Source: a virus. Taken from it: DNA of 49,641 nt. Under the pieces are notes generated by a model. That model made no database searches. It was given only the letters and a program-made list of their open reading frames with translations, and was not told the origin of the DNA. Position 1 is the stretch's first letter, and the number at the start of each line of letters is the position of its first letter. The position numbers were made by a program, and so were the translations under genes. This document shows, one piece after another, positions 8,257-15,017 of this stretch. The stretch is taken from IMG/VR virus record IMGVR_UViG_3300025319_000030, positions 1 through 49,641 of that record; one strand, written 5' to 3'.

Positions 8257-8306
8257 GTAATATTGATATTAATTGATAGATTTATATATTAAATCTAAAT
8301 TACTGA

Positions 8307-8666
8307 ATGTCTCCAAAAAAAATGATTTACAGTGGAATTTTAAAAATTAATGAATATGAATGCTTAAAGTGCGGTGATTCATATTTAGTTGAAGATGTGG
8401 AACCAGACTTCAAAAAAGATGAAAATGTTTTTGTCCGATATTATGTAACTGATAAAGAAATTAGTGAAGAAGAAGCAAAAAAGGCTTTGATTTTAAGAAA
8501 TATTGGAGGCAACATGGATGAGTTAAATTTTATTTTAGATGCATATTCAGAATTTACAATAACTGAGATTCAAGAAAGATTGGTAGTAGGAGGGCATAAT
8601 TTGTTAAATGAACTACAAAAATATGATGGTAAATTCCTAACTCTTGTAATCGAATCGGTATATTAG
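8307..8666 (+). CDS. Hypothetical protein, 119 aa
   Basis: Short acidic protein with a single CxxC pair (ECLKCGDSY) near the N-terminus. Family not recognised. Its stop is 5 bp upstream of the first attC-like site, so it may be the leftmost cassette gene, but no GTTAGCGG-type cassette start is found upstream of it. It could equally be a phage gene beside which the cassettes inserted. Confidence 0.65.
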   Translation: MSPKKMIYSGILKINEYECLKCGDSYLVEDVEPDFKKDENVFVRYYVTDKEISEEEAKKALILRNIGGNMDELNFILDAYSEFTITEIQERLVVGGHNLLNELQKYDGKFLTLVIESVY

Positions 8667-8671
8667 GGTTG

Positions 8672-8804
8672 CCGCTAACGCCTACGGCTTGGCGAAGTGG
8701 GGGAATTATACCCACAAAAGCCGATTAGAATTACTAATGTTCAATAACAGATAAAAGATGATAGAAAGCAGTCAGCCCCCATTTTGCCAAACCGATGTTA
8801 GCGG
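8672..8804 (+). repeat. attC-like site 1
   Basis: Left arm 8672-8703, right arm 8776-8804, 72-nt variable centre. CCGCTAAC pairs with GTTAGCGG at the ends. An asymmetric bulge follows (extra bases in the left arm), then CGG-TTGGC-AA-TG-GGG pairs with CCCCCATTTTGCCAAACCG including G.T pairs. This matches integron attC architecture (paired R boxes, unpaired spacer, paired stem). Box sequences deviate from the textbook GTTRRRY. Confidence 0.7.
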
Positions 8805-9819
8805 AAGTGCCTTTACGCATCTTGGCTTATTTGAAGGTATTGGAGGCTTTTCATTAGCTGCAAGATGGATGGGATGGAAAACATTAGCTTGGTGCGAATG
8901 GAACGAATTTGGGCAAAGAATTTTAAAACACCACTTCCCAAATGCAGAAGGTTTTGGAGATATAACGAAAACAGATTTTAAAAAATATGCAAACAAGATT
9001 GATATACTCACAGGAGGATTTCCTTGCCAACCCTACTCACTTGCAGGAAAGCGAAAAGGTAAAGAAGATGAACGCCATTTATGGCCAGAAATGCTTAGAG
9101 CAATTAGAGAAATTCACCCGCCCTACGTTGTGGGTGAAAATGTTTTCGGCCTTATTAATTGGAACGGGGGAATGGTATTCAACGAAGTGCAAGCTGACTT
9201 GGAAGCTGAGGGGTACGAAGTATGGCCGTATGTACTTCCAGCTTGTGCCATCAACGCCCCCCACAGACGGGATAGAGTTTGGTTTGTGGCCTACTCCCGA
9301 CACAATTCAAAGAGGAAGACCGGAAGTAGCACAAATGATGAAGGAAGCAAACTTGCCACTATATACACGAAGGGACAAAGGGGGGAATGCCAGGCAATTT
9401 TCAATAGTGGATTTTGCCATTTACAAGGGAATGATACCAACGCCAACTGCGATGGATGCAACAAGTGCAACGGCAACAATGAAAAGCACACAAGTAAAGG
9501 AGGGTTCAATGCACTCAATGACTTTAACGAGGATACTATGCACACCAACTGCACAAGAAAGCAGGGGGAATACATCAGACAAACGAGGAAAGGGAAATTT
9601 AACGGACCAGATAGCAGAAATGGATTTGACAACTTCAAAAACTTCCCAACTCAATCCCCGATTTGTGGCGGAGATGATGGGCTTCCCACCGAATTGGACG
9701 GAATTACCTTTTCAAAGTGGAGAACAGAAAGTATAAAAGCATTTGGAAACGCTATCGTTCCACAAGTCGCTTACGAAATTTTCAAATCGTTGGAGGCTGT
9801 CGATTGGCATTTCCGCTAA
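8758..9819 (+). CDS. DNA (cytosine-5) methyltransferase, cassette gene
   Basis: About 353 aa. It transfers methyl groups from SAM to cytosine C5 in DNA. Visible motifs: I (LGLFEGIGGFSLAA), IV with the catalytic Cys (GGFPCQPYS), VI (GENV), VIII (HRRDRVWFVA) and X (FGNAIVPQVAYEIF). The region between VIII and X, the target-recognition part, is Asn/Cys/Gly-rich and overlaps a second open frame. The only ATG before motif I lies in the centre of attC-like site 1, and the stop (CGC TAA) lies in the left box of the next site, so both ends of the gene are made of recombination-site sequence. It may protect phage DNA from restriction. Confidence 0.88.
   Translation: MIESSQPPFCQTDVSGSAFTHLGLFEGIGGFSLAARWMGWKTLAWCEWNEFGQRILKHHFPNAEGFGDITKTDFKKYANKIDILTGGFPCQPYSLAGKRKGKEDERHLWPEMLRAIREIHPPYVVGENVFGLINWNGGMVFNEVQADLEAEGYEVWPYVLPACAINAPHRRDRVWFVAYSRHNSKRKTGSSTNDEGSKLATIYTKGQRGECQAIFNSGFCHLQGNDTNANCDGCNKCNGNNEKHTSKGGFNALNDFNEDTMHTNCTRKQGEYIRQTRKGKFNGPDSRNGFDNFKNFPTQSPICGGDDGLPTELDGITFSKWRTESIKAFGNAIVPQVAYEIFKSLEAVDWHFR
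8987..9736 (+). CDS. Overlapping ORF inside the methyltransferase gene
   Basis: A 249-codon frame wholly inside the methyltransferase gene. It contains protein-like segments that I recall from phage and Bacteroidota proteins encoded alongside Dcm-type genes: WYSTKCKLTWKLRGTKYGR, YFQLVPSTP, LWPTPDT, IPTPTAMDA, and LNPRFVAEMMGFPPNWTELP. The true start may be the ATG at 9071. If real, the target-recognition region is dual-coding. Function unknown. The alternative is a chance open frame, or a relic from which one frame was exapted; recurring motifs make chance less likely. Confidence 0.5.
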   Translation: MQTRLIYSQEDFLANPTHLQESEKVKKMNAIYGQKCLEQLEKFTRPTLWVKMFSALLIGTGEWYSTKCKLTWKLRGTKYGRMYFQLVPSTPPTDGIEFGLWPTPDTIQRGRPEVAQMMKEANLPLYTRRDKGGNARQFSIVDFAIYKGMIPTPTAMDATSATATMKSTQVKEGSMHSMTLTRILCTPTAQESRGNTSDKRGKGNLTDQIAEMDLTTSKTSQLNPRFVAEMMGFPPNWTELPFQSGEQKV

Positions 9820-9845
9820 CGTCCGACAGACATACTCAGTGCGAA
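9811..9845 (+). repeat. Truncated attC-like site (left box only)
   Basis: TTCCGCTAAC at 9811-9820 is the exact reverse complement of GTTAGCGGAA at 8797-8806, the start of the methyltransferase cassette. No right arm follows before the next gene, so the site looks broken by deletion. Confidence 0.6.
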
Positions 9846-9866
9846 ATATTTAGACAAAATATAATT

Positions 9867-10130
9867 ATGAAAAAGAAAGAAATTGAGAAGATTGTGAAAA
9901 AACAAACGATGATACACTTACCTCATATCCACCCATATACCGTGATGGATTTTGAGAAAGGTTTAGTCGAAGCCTTACACCAAGCATTGAGTATGTCTGG
10001 TGTTGCGCCTTCGTTGCCTTCTACTGAAGAAGATTGGCCTTACCCAAAATGTAATCAGTGCGGTCAGGAAATGGATGAGGATGAAGGTAGGTGGGGCATT
10101 TGTAATGATTGCATTCCTGATGATGTGTGA
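9867..10130 (+). CDS. Small zinc-ribbon protein, 87 aa, cassette gene
   Basis: Starts MKKKEIEKIVKKQT and ends with a two-CxxC zinc ribbon (CNQCG ... CNDC). The middle is a helical segment (VMDFEKGLVEALHQAL). Start chosen at 9867 after an A/T-rich leader; the longer in-frame extension reads back into the methyltransferase gene. It sits between a broken and an intact attC-like site. Function unknown; zinc ribbons of this size often bind nucleic acid or protein. Confidence 0.65.
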   Translation: MKKKEIEKIVKKQTMIHLPHIHPYTVMDFEKGLVEALHQALSMSGVAPSLPSTEEDWPYPKCNQCGQEMDEDEGRWGICNDCIPDDV

Positions 10131-10138
10131 AGCAATGA

Positions 10139-10269
10139 GGCGCAACGTTTACGCTATGAGTAGTGGCGGATTTGGAATTACTCACTTTGAAATTAGCAAT
10201 AATGACAGAAGAAATCACAAAGCATCAAATTAGCATTAAACCGCCATTAATTATAGCGAGTGTTAGCGG
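10139..10269 (+). repeat. attC-like site 2
   Basis: Left arm 10139-10169, right arm 10241-10269. The AAC/GTT end boxes are followed by a bulge, then CGCTAT and TGGCGG pair with CCGCCA and ATAGCG, with three G.T pairs in the stem. The left end GGCGCAAC has no complementary GTTGCGCC upstream, consistent with loss of the 5' end of the preceding cassette. Confidence 0.65.
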
Positions 10270-10270
10270 T

Positions 10271-10585
10271 ATGTTGTTTTTGATTAACTCAATTCGAGAT
10301 ACTGACCAATACATTTCTGATATATACTTGAATGGTGGGTGCTATCAATTTCATTTGATGCTAAAAAAGTTTGCTCCTAATTGTGAGGCACGAATTACTA
10401 AAGAGAAAAATCACATAGTTACCTACTTTAAAGGGAAACACTTTGATATAACTGGTATTGTTGAAGGGAAATTTGAAACACTTAATCATCAAGAAATTGA
10501 TATGGCTTCAAAATGGTCATTCGCTAAAAACAAGGCATTACAAATTTGTGAATGTCCTGTTTGCGAAGAACCGATTGTCGTTTAA
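10271..10585 (+). CDS. Hypothetical cassette protein, 104 aa
   Basis: The ATG directly follows the right end of attC-like site 2 (GTTAGCGGT-ATG), a typical position for a cassette gene. Starts MLFLINSIRDTDQYISDIYL and ends with a single CxxC (CECPVCEEP). Several longer in-frame starts lie inside the site and are less likely. Probably soluble. Family not recognised. Confidence 0.7.
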   Translation: MLFLINSIRDTDQYISDIYLNGGCYQFHLMLKKFAPNCEARITKEKNHIVTYFKGKHFDITGIVEGKFETLNHQEIDMASKWSFAKNKALQICECPVCEEPIVV

Positions 10586-10591
10586 CAATTA

Positions 10592-10687
10592 CCGCTAACG
10601 GTTTCGGGCTTGGCGAAGTGCCGCTACTCGAAACTTAAATTTTAGCACTAACTGTCCTGCGGCATTTTGCCAAACCCGTGTTATGGG
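10592..10687 (+). repeat. attC-like site 3
   Basis: Left arm 10592-10624 (CCGCTAAC, bulge, CGGGCTTGGCGAAGTGCCGC). Right arm 10659-10687 (GCGGCATTTTGCCAAACCCG, then GTTATGGG). The stem pairs over about 18 bp with G.T wobbles and a left-side bulge of about four bases. At 96 bp it is the most compact of the four sites. Confidence 0.75.
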
Positions 10688-10735
10688 ATAGTTTTAAAAA
10701 CCTTTTAGGGTGGGGCATTTAAAAGATAAATAAAA

Positions 10736-11050
10736 ATGGTTACTAAAAAATTTGGAACAGACTTTAATTCAGATGGTGGTGCATTGACACTAAATACATC
10801 AGAAGTATCAGAAAATGGATATACTAAATATGGGGTTATTCAGCAAAAAACTCATCCTGACGGGTGGGCTATTAAAGGAGAAGTTCACGAAGGTTATTAT
10901 GAATGGGTAAACGACTTTGAAGCAACACATCCTACTTATGGAAAAGTGTGGGGTAATTTTGAAAGTGAAGTTTTTGCTGATAGTGAAGAAGGGTATAACC
11001 ATTTTTACGAAAATCATAAACCAGAAGCTTGGGATTATGGCGACATTTAG
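10736..11050 (+). CDS. Hypothetical cassette protein, 104 aa
   Basis: Acidic, Tyr/Trp-rich protein starting MVTKKFGTDFNSDGGALTL and ending NHKPEAWDYGDI, with no Cys-rich or membrane segment. It fills the unit between sites 3 and 4. This cassette has an extended terminal inverted repeat: the sequence after GTTATGGG (tagttttaaaaacctttt) pairs with the sequence before the left box of site 4. Family not identified. Confidence 0.7.
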   Translation: MVTKKFGTDFNSDGGALTLNTSEVSENGYTKYGVIQQKTHPDGWAIKGEVHEGYYEWVNDFEATHPTYGKVWGNFESEVFADSEEGYNHFYENHKPEAWDYGDI

Positions 11051-11080
11051 GGTGCGGTGGGGAAAGGTTTTTAAAATTTC

Positions 11081-11213
11081 CCATAACGTTTTGCAGATTG
11101 CCGAAGGTGGCGAAATCGAAGCACTAAACTTGATATAAAAACGAATGTTAAACCGAAGCACAACAGTTTATATTAGCACTAAACCGCCACTTTTGGCAAT
11201 GTGCTGTTATGTG
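11081..11213 (+). repeat. attC-like site 4
   Basis: Left arm 11081-11112 (CCATAAC, bulge, GCA, ATTGCCGAAGGTGGCG). Right arm 11185-11213 (CCGCCACTTTTGGCAAT, TGC, then GTTATGTG). The stem has two G.T pairs and a left-side bulge, like sites 1 and 3, though the stem sequence differs. Confidence 0.75.
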
Positions 11214-11241
11214 CCGTTTTTCTTCACAAATCTTAATTAAA

Positions 11242-11589
11242 ATGATAACAGAAAACGAATACCTAAAAGCAAAAGAAGTTGTTGAAAAATACGAAAAGCA
11301 ACAATTAGAAATGAAAGAATTACTTTCAAAAGAAACTTTATTGATTTCCATAGGTGGATGCCTACACGAAAACGGTAGAATTAGTTTAATACCATATCCA
11401 AAAGACCGTAGATTGAAAATCAGAAAACAAGGCGAAATGTTTTATACAATTACAGACCTGAAAAATTATTATAGTATTAAGAAAACAACCAAGACTGGTG
11501 AAAAAGAATGGGCAATAAGTCCAAGAGGCAAAAGGCACGAATGGGATGTTCTTGAAGCAGAAATTTCTATGGATTATGTCGTGTCCTAA
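11242..11589 (+). CDS. Hypothetical cassette protein, 115 aa
   Basis: Starts MITENEYLKAKEVVEKYEKQ with a helical N-terminus, followed by a basic beta-rich part (YPKDRRLKIRKQGE). Start at 11242 because the upstream in-frame ATG lies in the right box of attC-like site 4. Soluble; family unknown. Last gene of the cassette run. Confidence 0.7.
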   Translation: MITENEYLKAKEVVEKYEKQQLEMKELLSKETLLISIGGCLHENGRISLIPYPKDRRLKIRKQGEMFYTITDLKNYYSIKKTTKTGEKEWAISPRGKRHEWDVLEAEISMDYVVS

Positions 11590-11592
11590 AAT

Positions 11593-11625
11593 GGCACATA
11601 ACTCATTTATACACGCAATAACTCC
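11593..11625 (+). repeat. Truncated attC-like site at the right end of the run
   Basis: GGCACATAAC at 11593-11602 is the exact reverse complement of GTTATGTGCC at 11206-11215, the start of this cassette. No right arm is seen before the next gene at 11649. Confidence 0.55.
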
Positions 11626-11648
11626 TATCAAATCGCAATTTAAACTCA

Positions 11649-11909
11649 ATGAATCAAGATAATTTTGATATAATTTCAAAGTGGTTAATAAAAGGTTTCC
11701 CGCAATATTGCTTTGGATCGGACAATGAATTATACCGATTTCCTTACAAAACTGGCAAAAATTACTATTCGATACGAAAGGTAAAAAAGCAGGTCCACAA
11801 CCGATGGCTTATCCACGGTAAATTTTGGAGCGAACGTCAGTTAAAAGGTAAACTTTACCTGAATCCTGATCCAGAGATTATTGTAAAAGGCGAAGAAATG
11901 CCTTTTTAG
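11649..11909 (+). CDS. Hypothetical protein, 86 aa
   Basis: Tyr/Trp/Lys-rich, starting MNQDNFDIISKWLIKGFPQ, with a compact basic middle (GKNYYSIRKVKKQVHNRWLIHGK). No family recognised. First gene after the broken last attC-like site; probably outside the cassette run. Confidence 0.65.
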   Translation: MNQDNFDIISKWLIKGFPQYCFGSDNELYRFPYKTGKNYYSIRKVKKQVHNRWLIHGKFWSERQLKGKLYLNPDPEIIVKGEEMPF

Positions 11910-12003
11910 ACCCAAAAATAAATTTCCAATTTTTCTATGATTTGAAATATATGGGATTTAATATTGATCAAAATAAATTCATAAACTTAAACAAAAACAC
12001 AAA

Positions 12004-12444
12004 ATGAAACATTGGTTTTTAGTCAAGGTAAAATACGCCAAGGAAAACGAAGATGGGCTTTTAAAGTCTATTTCTGAAGAATACTTAGCGGATGCTTTTA
12101 GCTTCACAGAATGCGAGGCTATTATTTACGATCGTTTAGGGTCGCAAATCCGTGGCGACTTTCAAATTACCCACATTGCCAAATCAAATATTGTGGACGT
12201 GTTCTTTTATGAGGATTCTGATATTTGGTTTAAATGCAAAATTTCCTATTTGATTTCAGACGGTGATTCCGGTAAGGAAAAGAAAATCATTCAGTATATG
12301 ATTGTGACCGCAAAGGACGTGACTGAGGCCCACGAAAGAATCAGAGAAAGCCTTTCAAACATGTTGGTATCTTTTGAAGTCCCTTCTGTTGTAGAGACTA
12401 AGATTTTAGAAGTTTATCCAGATTTACAAGATGAAGAATTATGA
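12004..12444 (+). CDS. DUF4494 domain protein
   Basis: 146 aa. The N-terminal WFLVKVKYAKENEDG, EEYLADAFSFTECEA in the first third, and the C-terminal VVETKILEVYPD match the DUF4494 family as I remember it, widespread in Bacteroidota and their mobile elements. Biochemical function unknown. It starts a tight run of genes with ATGA overlaps. Confidence 0.85.
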   Translation: MKHWFLVKVKYAKENEDGLLKSISEEYLADAFSFTECEAIIYDRLGSQIRGDFQITHIAKSNIVDVFFYEDSDIWFKCKISYLISDGDSGKEKKIIQYMIVTAKDVTEAHERIRESLSNMLVSFEVPSVVETKILEVYPDLQDEEL

Positions 12445-12641
12445 GAAGATTTAGGTTTATCGGATATCCGATAAAAAAAATGCACAAAGAAACTGATTTA
12501 GGGTACTTTTCAGGATTAGCATTACAGTCGATAGTAGGCGATCCAAATTGGATCACAAACCCGGTAGATGCGGCTAAAAAATCGGTTGAATACGCTAAGG
12601 CTTTGATTGAAGAACTTAGAAAGGAGGGATCAAATGATTAA
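12441..12641 (+). CDS. Small phage protein, 66 aa
   Basis: Overlaps the DUF4494 stop by four bases (ATGA). The segment YFSGLALQSIVGDP followed by AAKKSVEYAKALIEEL resembles a common small phage protein type (DYFAGQAL ... AYAYADAML); function unknown. A later ATG at 12480 would trim the first 13 residues. Confidence 0.6.
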   Translation: MRRFRFIGYPIKKMHKETDLGYFSGLALQSIVGDPNWITNPVDAAKKSVEYAKALIEELRKEGSND

Positions 12642-12837
12642 GTTAAGATATGAGGGAGATAGCGAACTTAATTTTTGGGTAGATGATGATAGCGGAGATT
12701 TATGCATCGAAACTATAGATAGTATAATTGAAATACCTTACGATGAAGCTGTTCAAATACTTAACGCTATGCGTTCTGATTTACTGGATTACCAAGACAA
12801 AAAGCAATCAATTTGGGATAAAATATGGAACCGATGA
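12634..12837 (+). CDS. Hypothetical protein, 67 aa
   Basis: Overlaps the previous gene by eight bases. Acidic, starting MIKLRYEGDSELNFWVDDDSG. Family not recognised. A longer frame from 12607 is possible but would add residues lying inside the preceding gene. Confidence 0.6.
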   Translation: MIKLRYEGDSELNFWVDDDSGDLCIETIDSIIEIPYDEAVQILNAMRSDLLDYQDKKQSIWDKIWNR

Positions 12838-13142
12838 AAAATAGAAGATTCGAGCAACTTCAATTTAAGGTTGAATTATGGGCTGAAAATAAAGGTATAT
12901 TGAAGCCTGAAAACCAATTTAAGCAATTTGCAAAGGTTGTTGAGGAAGTTGGTGAGTTGGGATCTGCTATGCTTAAAAAGGATTACGAAGCTATTAAGGA
13001 TGGTATGGGAGATTCTTTGGTTACTTTGATAATCCTGTCTAATCAGCTAGGAATTGATCCAGTGGAATGTCTTGAAATCGCTTATGATGAGATTAAGGAC
13101 CGTAAAGGCAAAAATATTGATGGGACTTTTGTAAAAAACTAA
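12825..13142 (+). CDS. MazG-like NTP pyrophosphohydrolase
   Basis: 105 aa. All-alpha MazG-type domain with the metal-binding helix KVVEEVGELGSAML (EExxE) and DGMGDSLVTLIIL (DxxxD), then a conserved CLEIAYDEIKDRKGK end. These enzymes hydrolyse NTPs or dNTPs to monophosphates and pyrophosphate; phage versions may also lower (p)ppGpp-type signals. It overlaps the preceding gene by 13 bp. A second in-frame ATG at 12834 is possible. Confidence 0.85.
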   Translation: MEPMKNRRFEQLQFKVELWAENKGILKPENQFKQFAKVVEEVGELGSAMLKKDYEAIKDGMGDSLVTLIILSNQLGIDPVECLEIAYDEIKDRKGKNIDGTFVKN

Positions 13143-13146
13143 AAAT

Positions 13147-13710
13147 ATGACTAGAATAAAAATAATAAATCAGATAATCAAAGATCGGGGATATACAAGT
13201 TATCTGGAAATAGGTATTGGAGATGGAAGTAATTTTAACGGAATTGAATGTGAAGTAAAAAGAGGATGTGATCCAGAATGGAAGGAAAGTGAAGTAATAA
13301 TGTCGGCTACTTCTGATAATTTTTTTATGACCTTGAATGAATTCAATCCAGATTTTAAGTTCGACCTAATCTTTATTGACGGCCTCCACCACTCACCGCA
13401 AGTAGAAAAAGATATTATAAATAGTTGGAAGTGCCTGAATAAAGGCGGAATGATTCTGATTCATGATGTCAGGCCTAAAAATATCGAAGAACAGGTAGTT
13501 CCTATGGGTAATTATCCAACATGGACCGGAGACGTTTGGAGGGCTTGGTATGGGTTCAAAAAATGCCATCCAAAAATTAAGGCATATTATATTGAGGAGG
13601 AAAATGGATTGGGATCTATTGAAAAGTCAAGGCATAAAGTTGATTTTGGTTTTGTAGATTACAAAACCAGTTGGGAAGAATACAACGAATCACGGGGATG
13701 GGAAATATGA
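13147..13710 (+). CDS. SAM-dependent methyltransferase (class I, Methyltransf_24-like)
   Basis: 187 aa. The SAM-binding loop is SYLEIGIGDGSNF, followed by FDLIFIDGLHHSPQVEKDI, LNKGGMILIHDV and a WTGDVWRAW segment. This pattern is common in small methyltransferases of sugar gene clusters. It overlaps the glycosyltransferase gene downstream by an ATGA, so it probably modifies a sugar or glycan made by that cluster. Substrate is not readable from sequence. Confidence 0.8.
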   Translation: MTRIKIINQIIKDRGYTSYLEIGIGDGSNFNGIECEVKRGCDPEWKESEVIMSATSDNFFMTLNEFNPDFKFDLIFIDGLHHSPQVEKDIINSWKCLNKGGMILIHDVRPKNIEEQVVPMGNYPTWTGDVWRAWYGFKKCHPKIKAYYIEEENGLGSIEKSRHKVDFGFVDYKTSWEEYNESRGWEI

Positions 13711-15017
13711 AGCTATCAATTCTAGTACCTTCTGTCGCTGAAAGGCGAAAAACTTTTCTTCCAATTTCACTTGACATGCTTTACGGCCAGTTGGAATCCT
13801 TACCTGAAGATGTTCAAAAAGAGGTTGAAATCATTTATCTGATTGATAATAAAACCATAATGTTAGGTGACAAGCGGAACCTGATGATTGACATGGCTAA
13901 AGGTGAATATGTTGTCTTTGTAGATTGTGATGACAGGATCGAGCCTGATTATATCTCAACAATATATGAGGCTACTAAGTCGGGATGTGATGCGATAGTT
14001 TTTCAGGCTTCTGTTTCCATAAATGGAAATGATCCAAAAATATGCTATTATTCAAAAGACAACCGAACGGATTTTAATACTCCTGATGAATACTACCGGA
14101 TCCCAAATCATATTTGCTGTATAAAAAAAGAGGTTTCAAAGAAAGTTTCATTTCCATCCTTAAAAAGGGGCGAAGATGCCGGATATTCAAAGCTTCTTTG
14201 GCTTTATATTATCACTGAGCACAAAATAAACAGAGTCCTATACCATTACGATTTCAATGAAATGACAACGGTAGCACAGGAAGATATTCCAGGAATAAGA
14301 TTTAAAAAAGCTAGTTTATCACCTCCTTTGGTGGATATAATATTTGTATCAAATGCCACAAAGACGGGCATGGAAATGACTCAAAAAGCAATAGATACAG
14401 CTATATCAGGAGCTAATTCACTCCGTGTTAACTGCATTGTCATGGAGTCAACTGAAAAAGTATTTTACAAAAATGCTACCACTTACCGATTGCATGAAGA
14501 TTTCAATTACAACCGATATTTGAATTACGGTGCGGGTACTGGATCTTCGCCCTGGATCATGTTTTGTAACAATGATTTAGTTTTTCAAAATGGATGGATA
14601 CATGCTTTGATTGCTGCTGATTATCCGGTTGTTAGCCCGATAAGCGAAAAGGATTTCAGGCAAAAAGACTGTATTGAAAATGAAAAAGGATTTCAATGCG
14701 GACGGCATTTATCCGGATGGGCATTCATGATGAAAAGAGAACTTTGGGAGAAAATAGGCCACTTGGATGAAGATTTTGATTTCTGGTTCGCCGACAATTC
14801 TTTGATTGGACAATTGAAAAAACTGGATATTGAACCTATGCTGGTTCCTATGTCAAAAGTTGATCATATAGGAAGTAAGACTTTTGTACAAAGGACACAA
14901 AACGAAAGGAATAATTTAATGTGGTCAAAACTTGAATTATTCAATCAAAAATATAACGAAACATTATTCCACGACCACCCAAACTACCTAAAATGGAAAC
15001 AATCGCAATCTGTATAA
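13707..15017 (+). CDS. Family 2 glycosyltransferase, two GT-A-like halves
   Basis: About 436 aa. The N-terminal half has a GT-2 fold start (KLSILVPSVAERR) and a DxD-like VFVDCDDRIEPDY. The second half opens with VDIIFVSNATKTG and carries SPWIMFCNNDLVFQNGW and an acceptor-side segment GWAFMMKRELWEKIGHLDEDF. This suggests two GT-A domains in tandem. ATG 13707 overlaps the previous stop. Likely adds sugars to virion proteins, host surface glycans or modified bases; target unknown. Confidence 0.8.
   Translation: MKLSILVPSVAERRKTFLPISLDMLYGQLESLPEDVQKEVEIIYLIDNKTIMLGDKRNLMIDMAKGEYVVFVDCDDRIEPDYISTIYEATKSGCDAIVFQASVSINGNDPKICYYSKDNRTDFNTPDEYYRIPNHICCIKKEVSKKVSFPSLKRGEDAGYSKLLWLYIITEHKINRVLYHYDFNEMTTVAQEDIPGIRFKKASLSPPLVDIIFVSNATKTGMEMTQKAIDTAISGANSLRVNCIVMESTEKVFYKNATTYRLHEDFNYNRYLNYGAGTGSSPWIMFCNNDLVFQNGWIHALIAADYPVVSPISEKDFRQKDCIENEKGFQCGRHLSGWAFMMKRELWEKIGHLDEDFDFWFADNSLIGQLKKLDIEPMLVPMSKVDHIGSKTFVQRTQNERNNLMWSKLELFNQKYNETLFHDHPNYLKWKQSQSV

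Noticed and set aside
9291-9654. Minus-strand ORFs in the methyltransferase gene
   Set aside because: Low-complexity Leu/Ser-rich products antisense to conserved motifs; they look like shadow frames.
8987-9736. A frameshift error joining the two methyltransferase frames
   Set aside because: The main frame is intact from motif I to motif X, so no frameshift is needed; overlap is the simpler reading.
8672-11213. attC-like sites as ordinary transcription terminators
   Set aside because: Arms are separated by up to 72 nt, no T-run follows, and pairing extends across genes to the cassette ends.
8205-11640. Insertion sequence or transposon
   Set aside because: No transposase, no single pair of terminal repeats and no target-site duplication could be seen.
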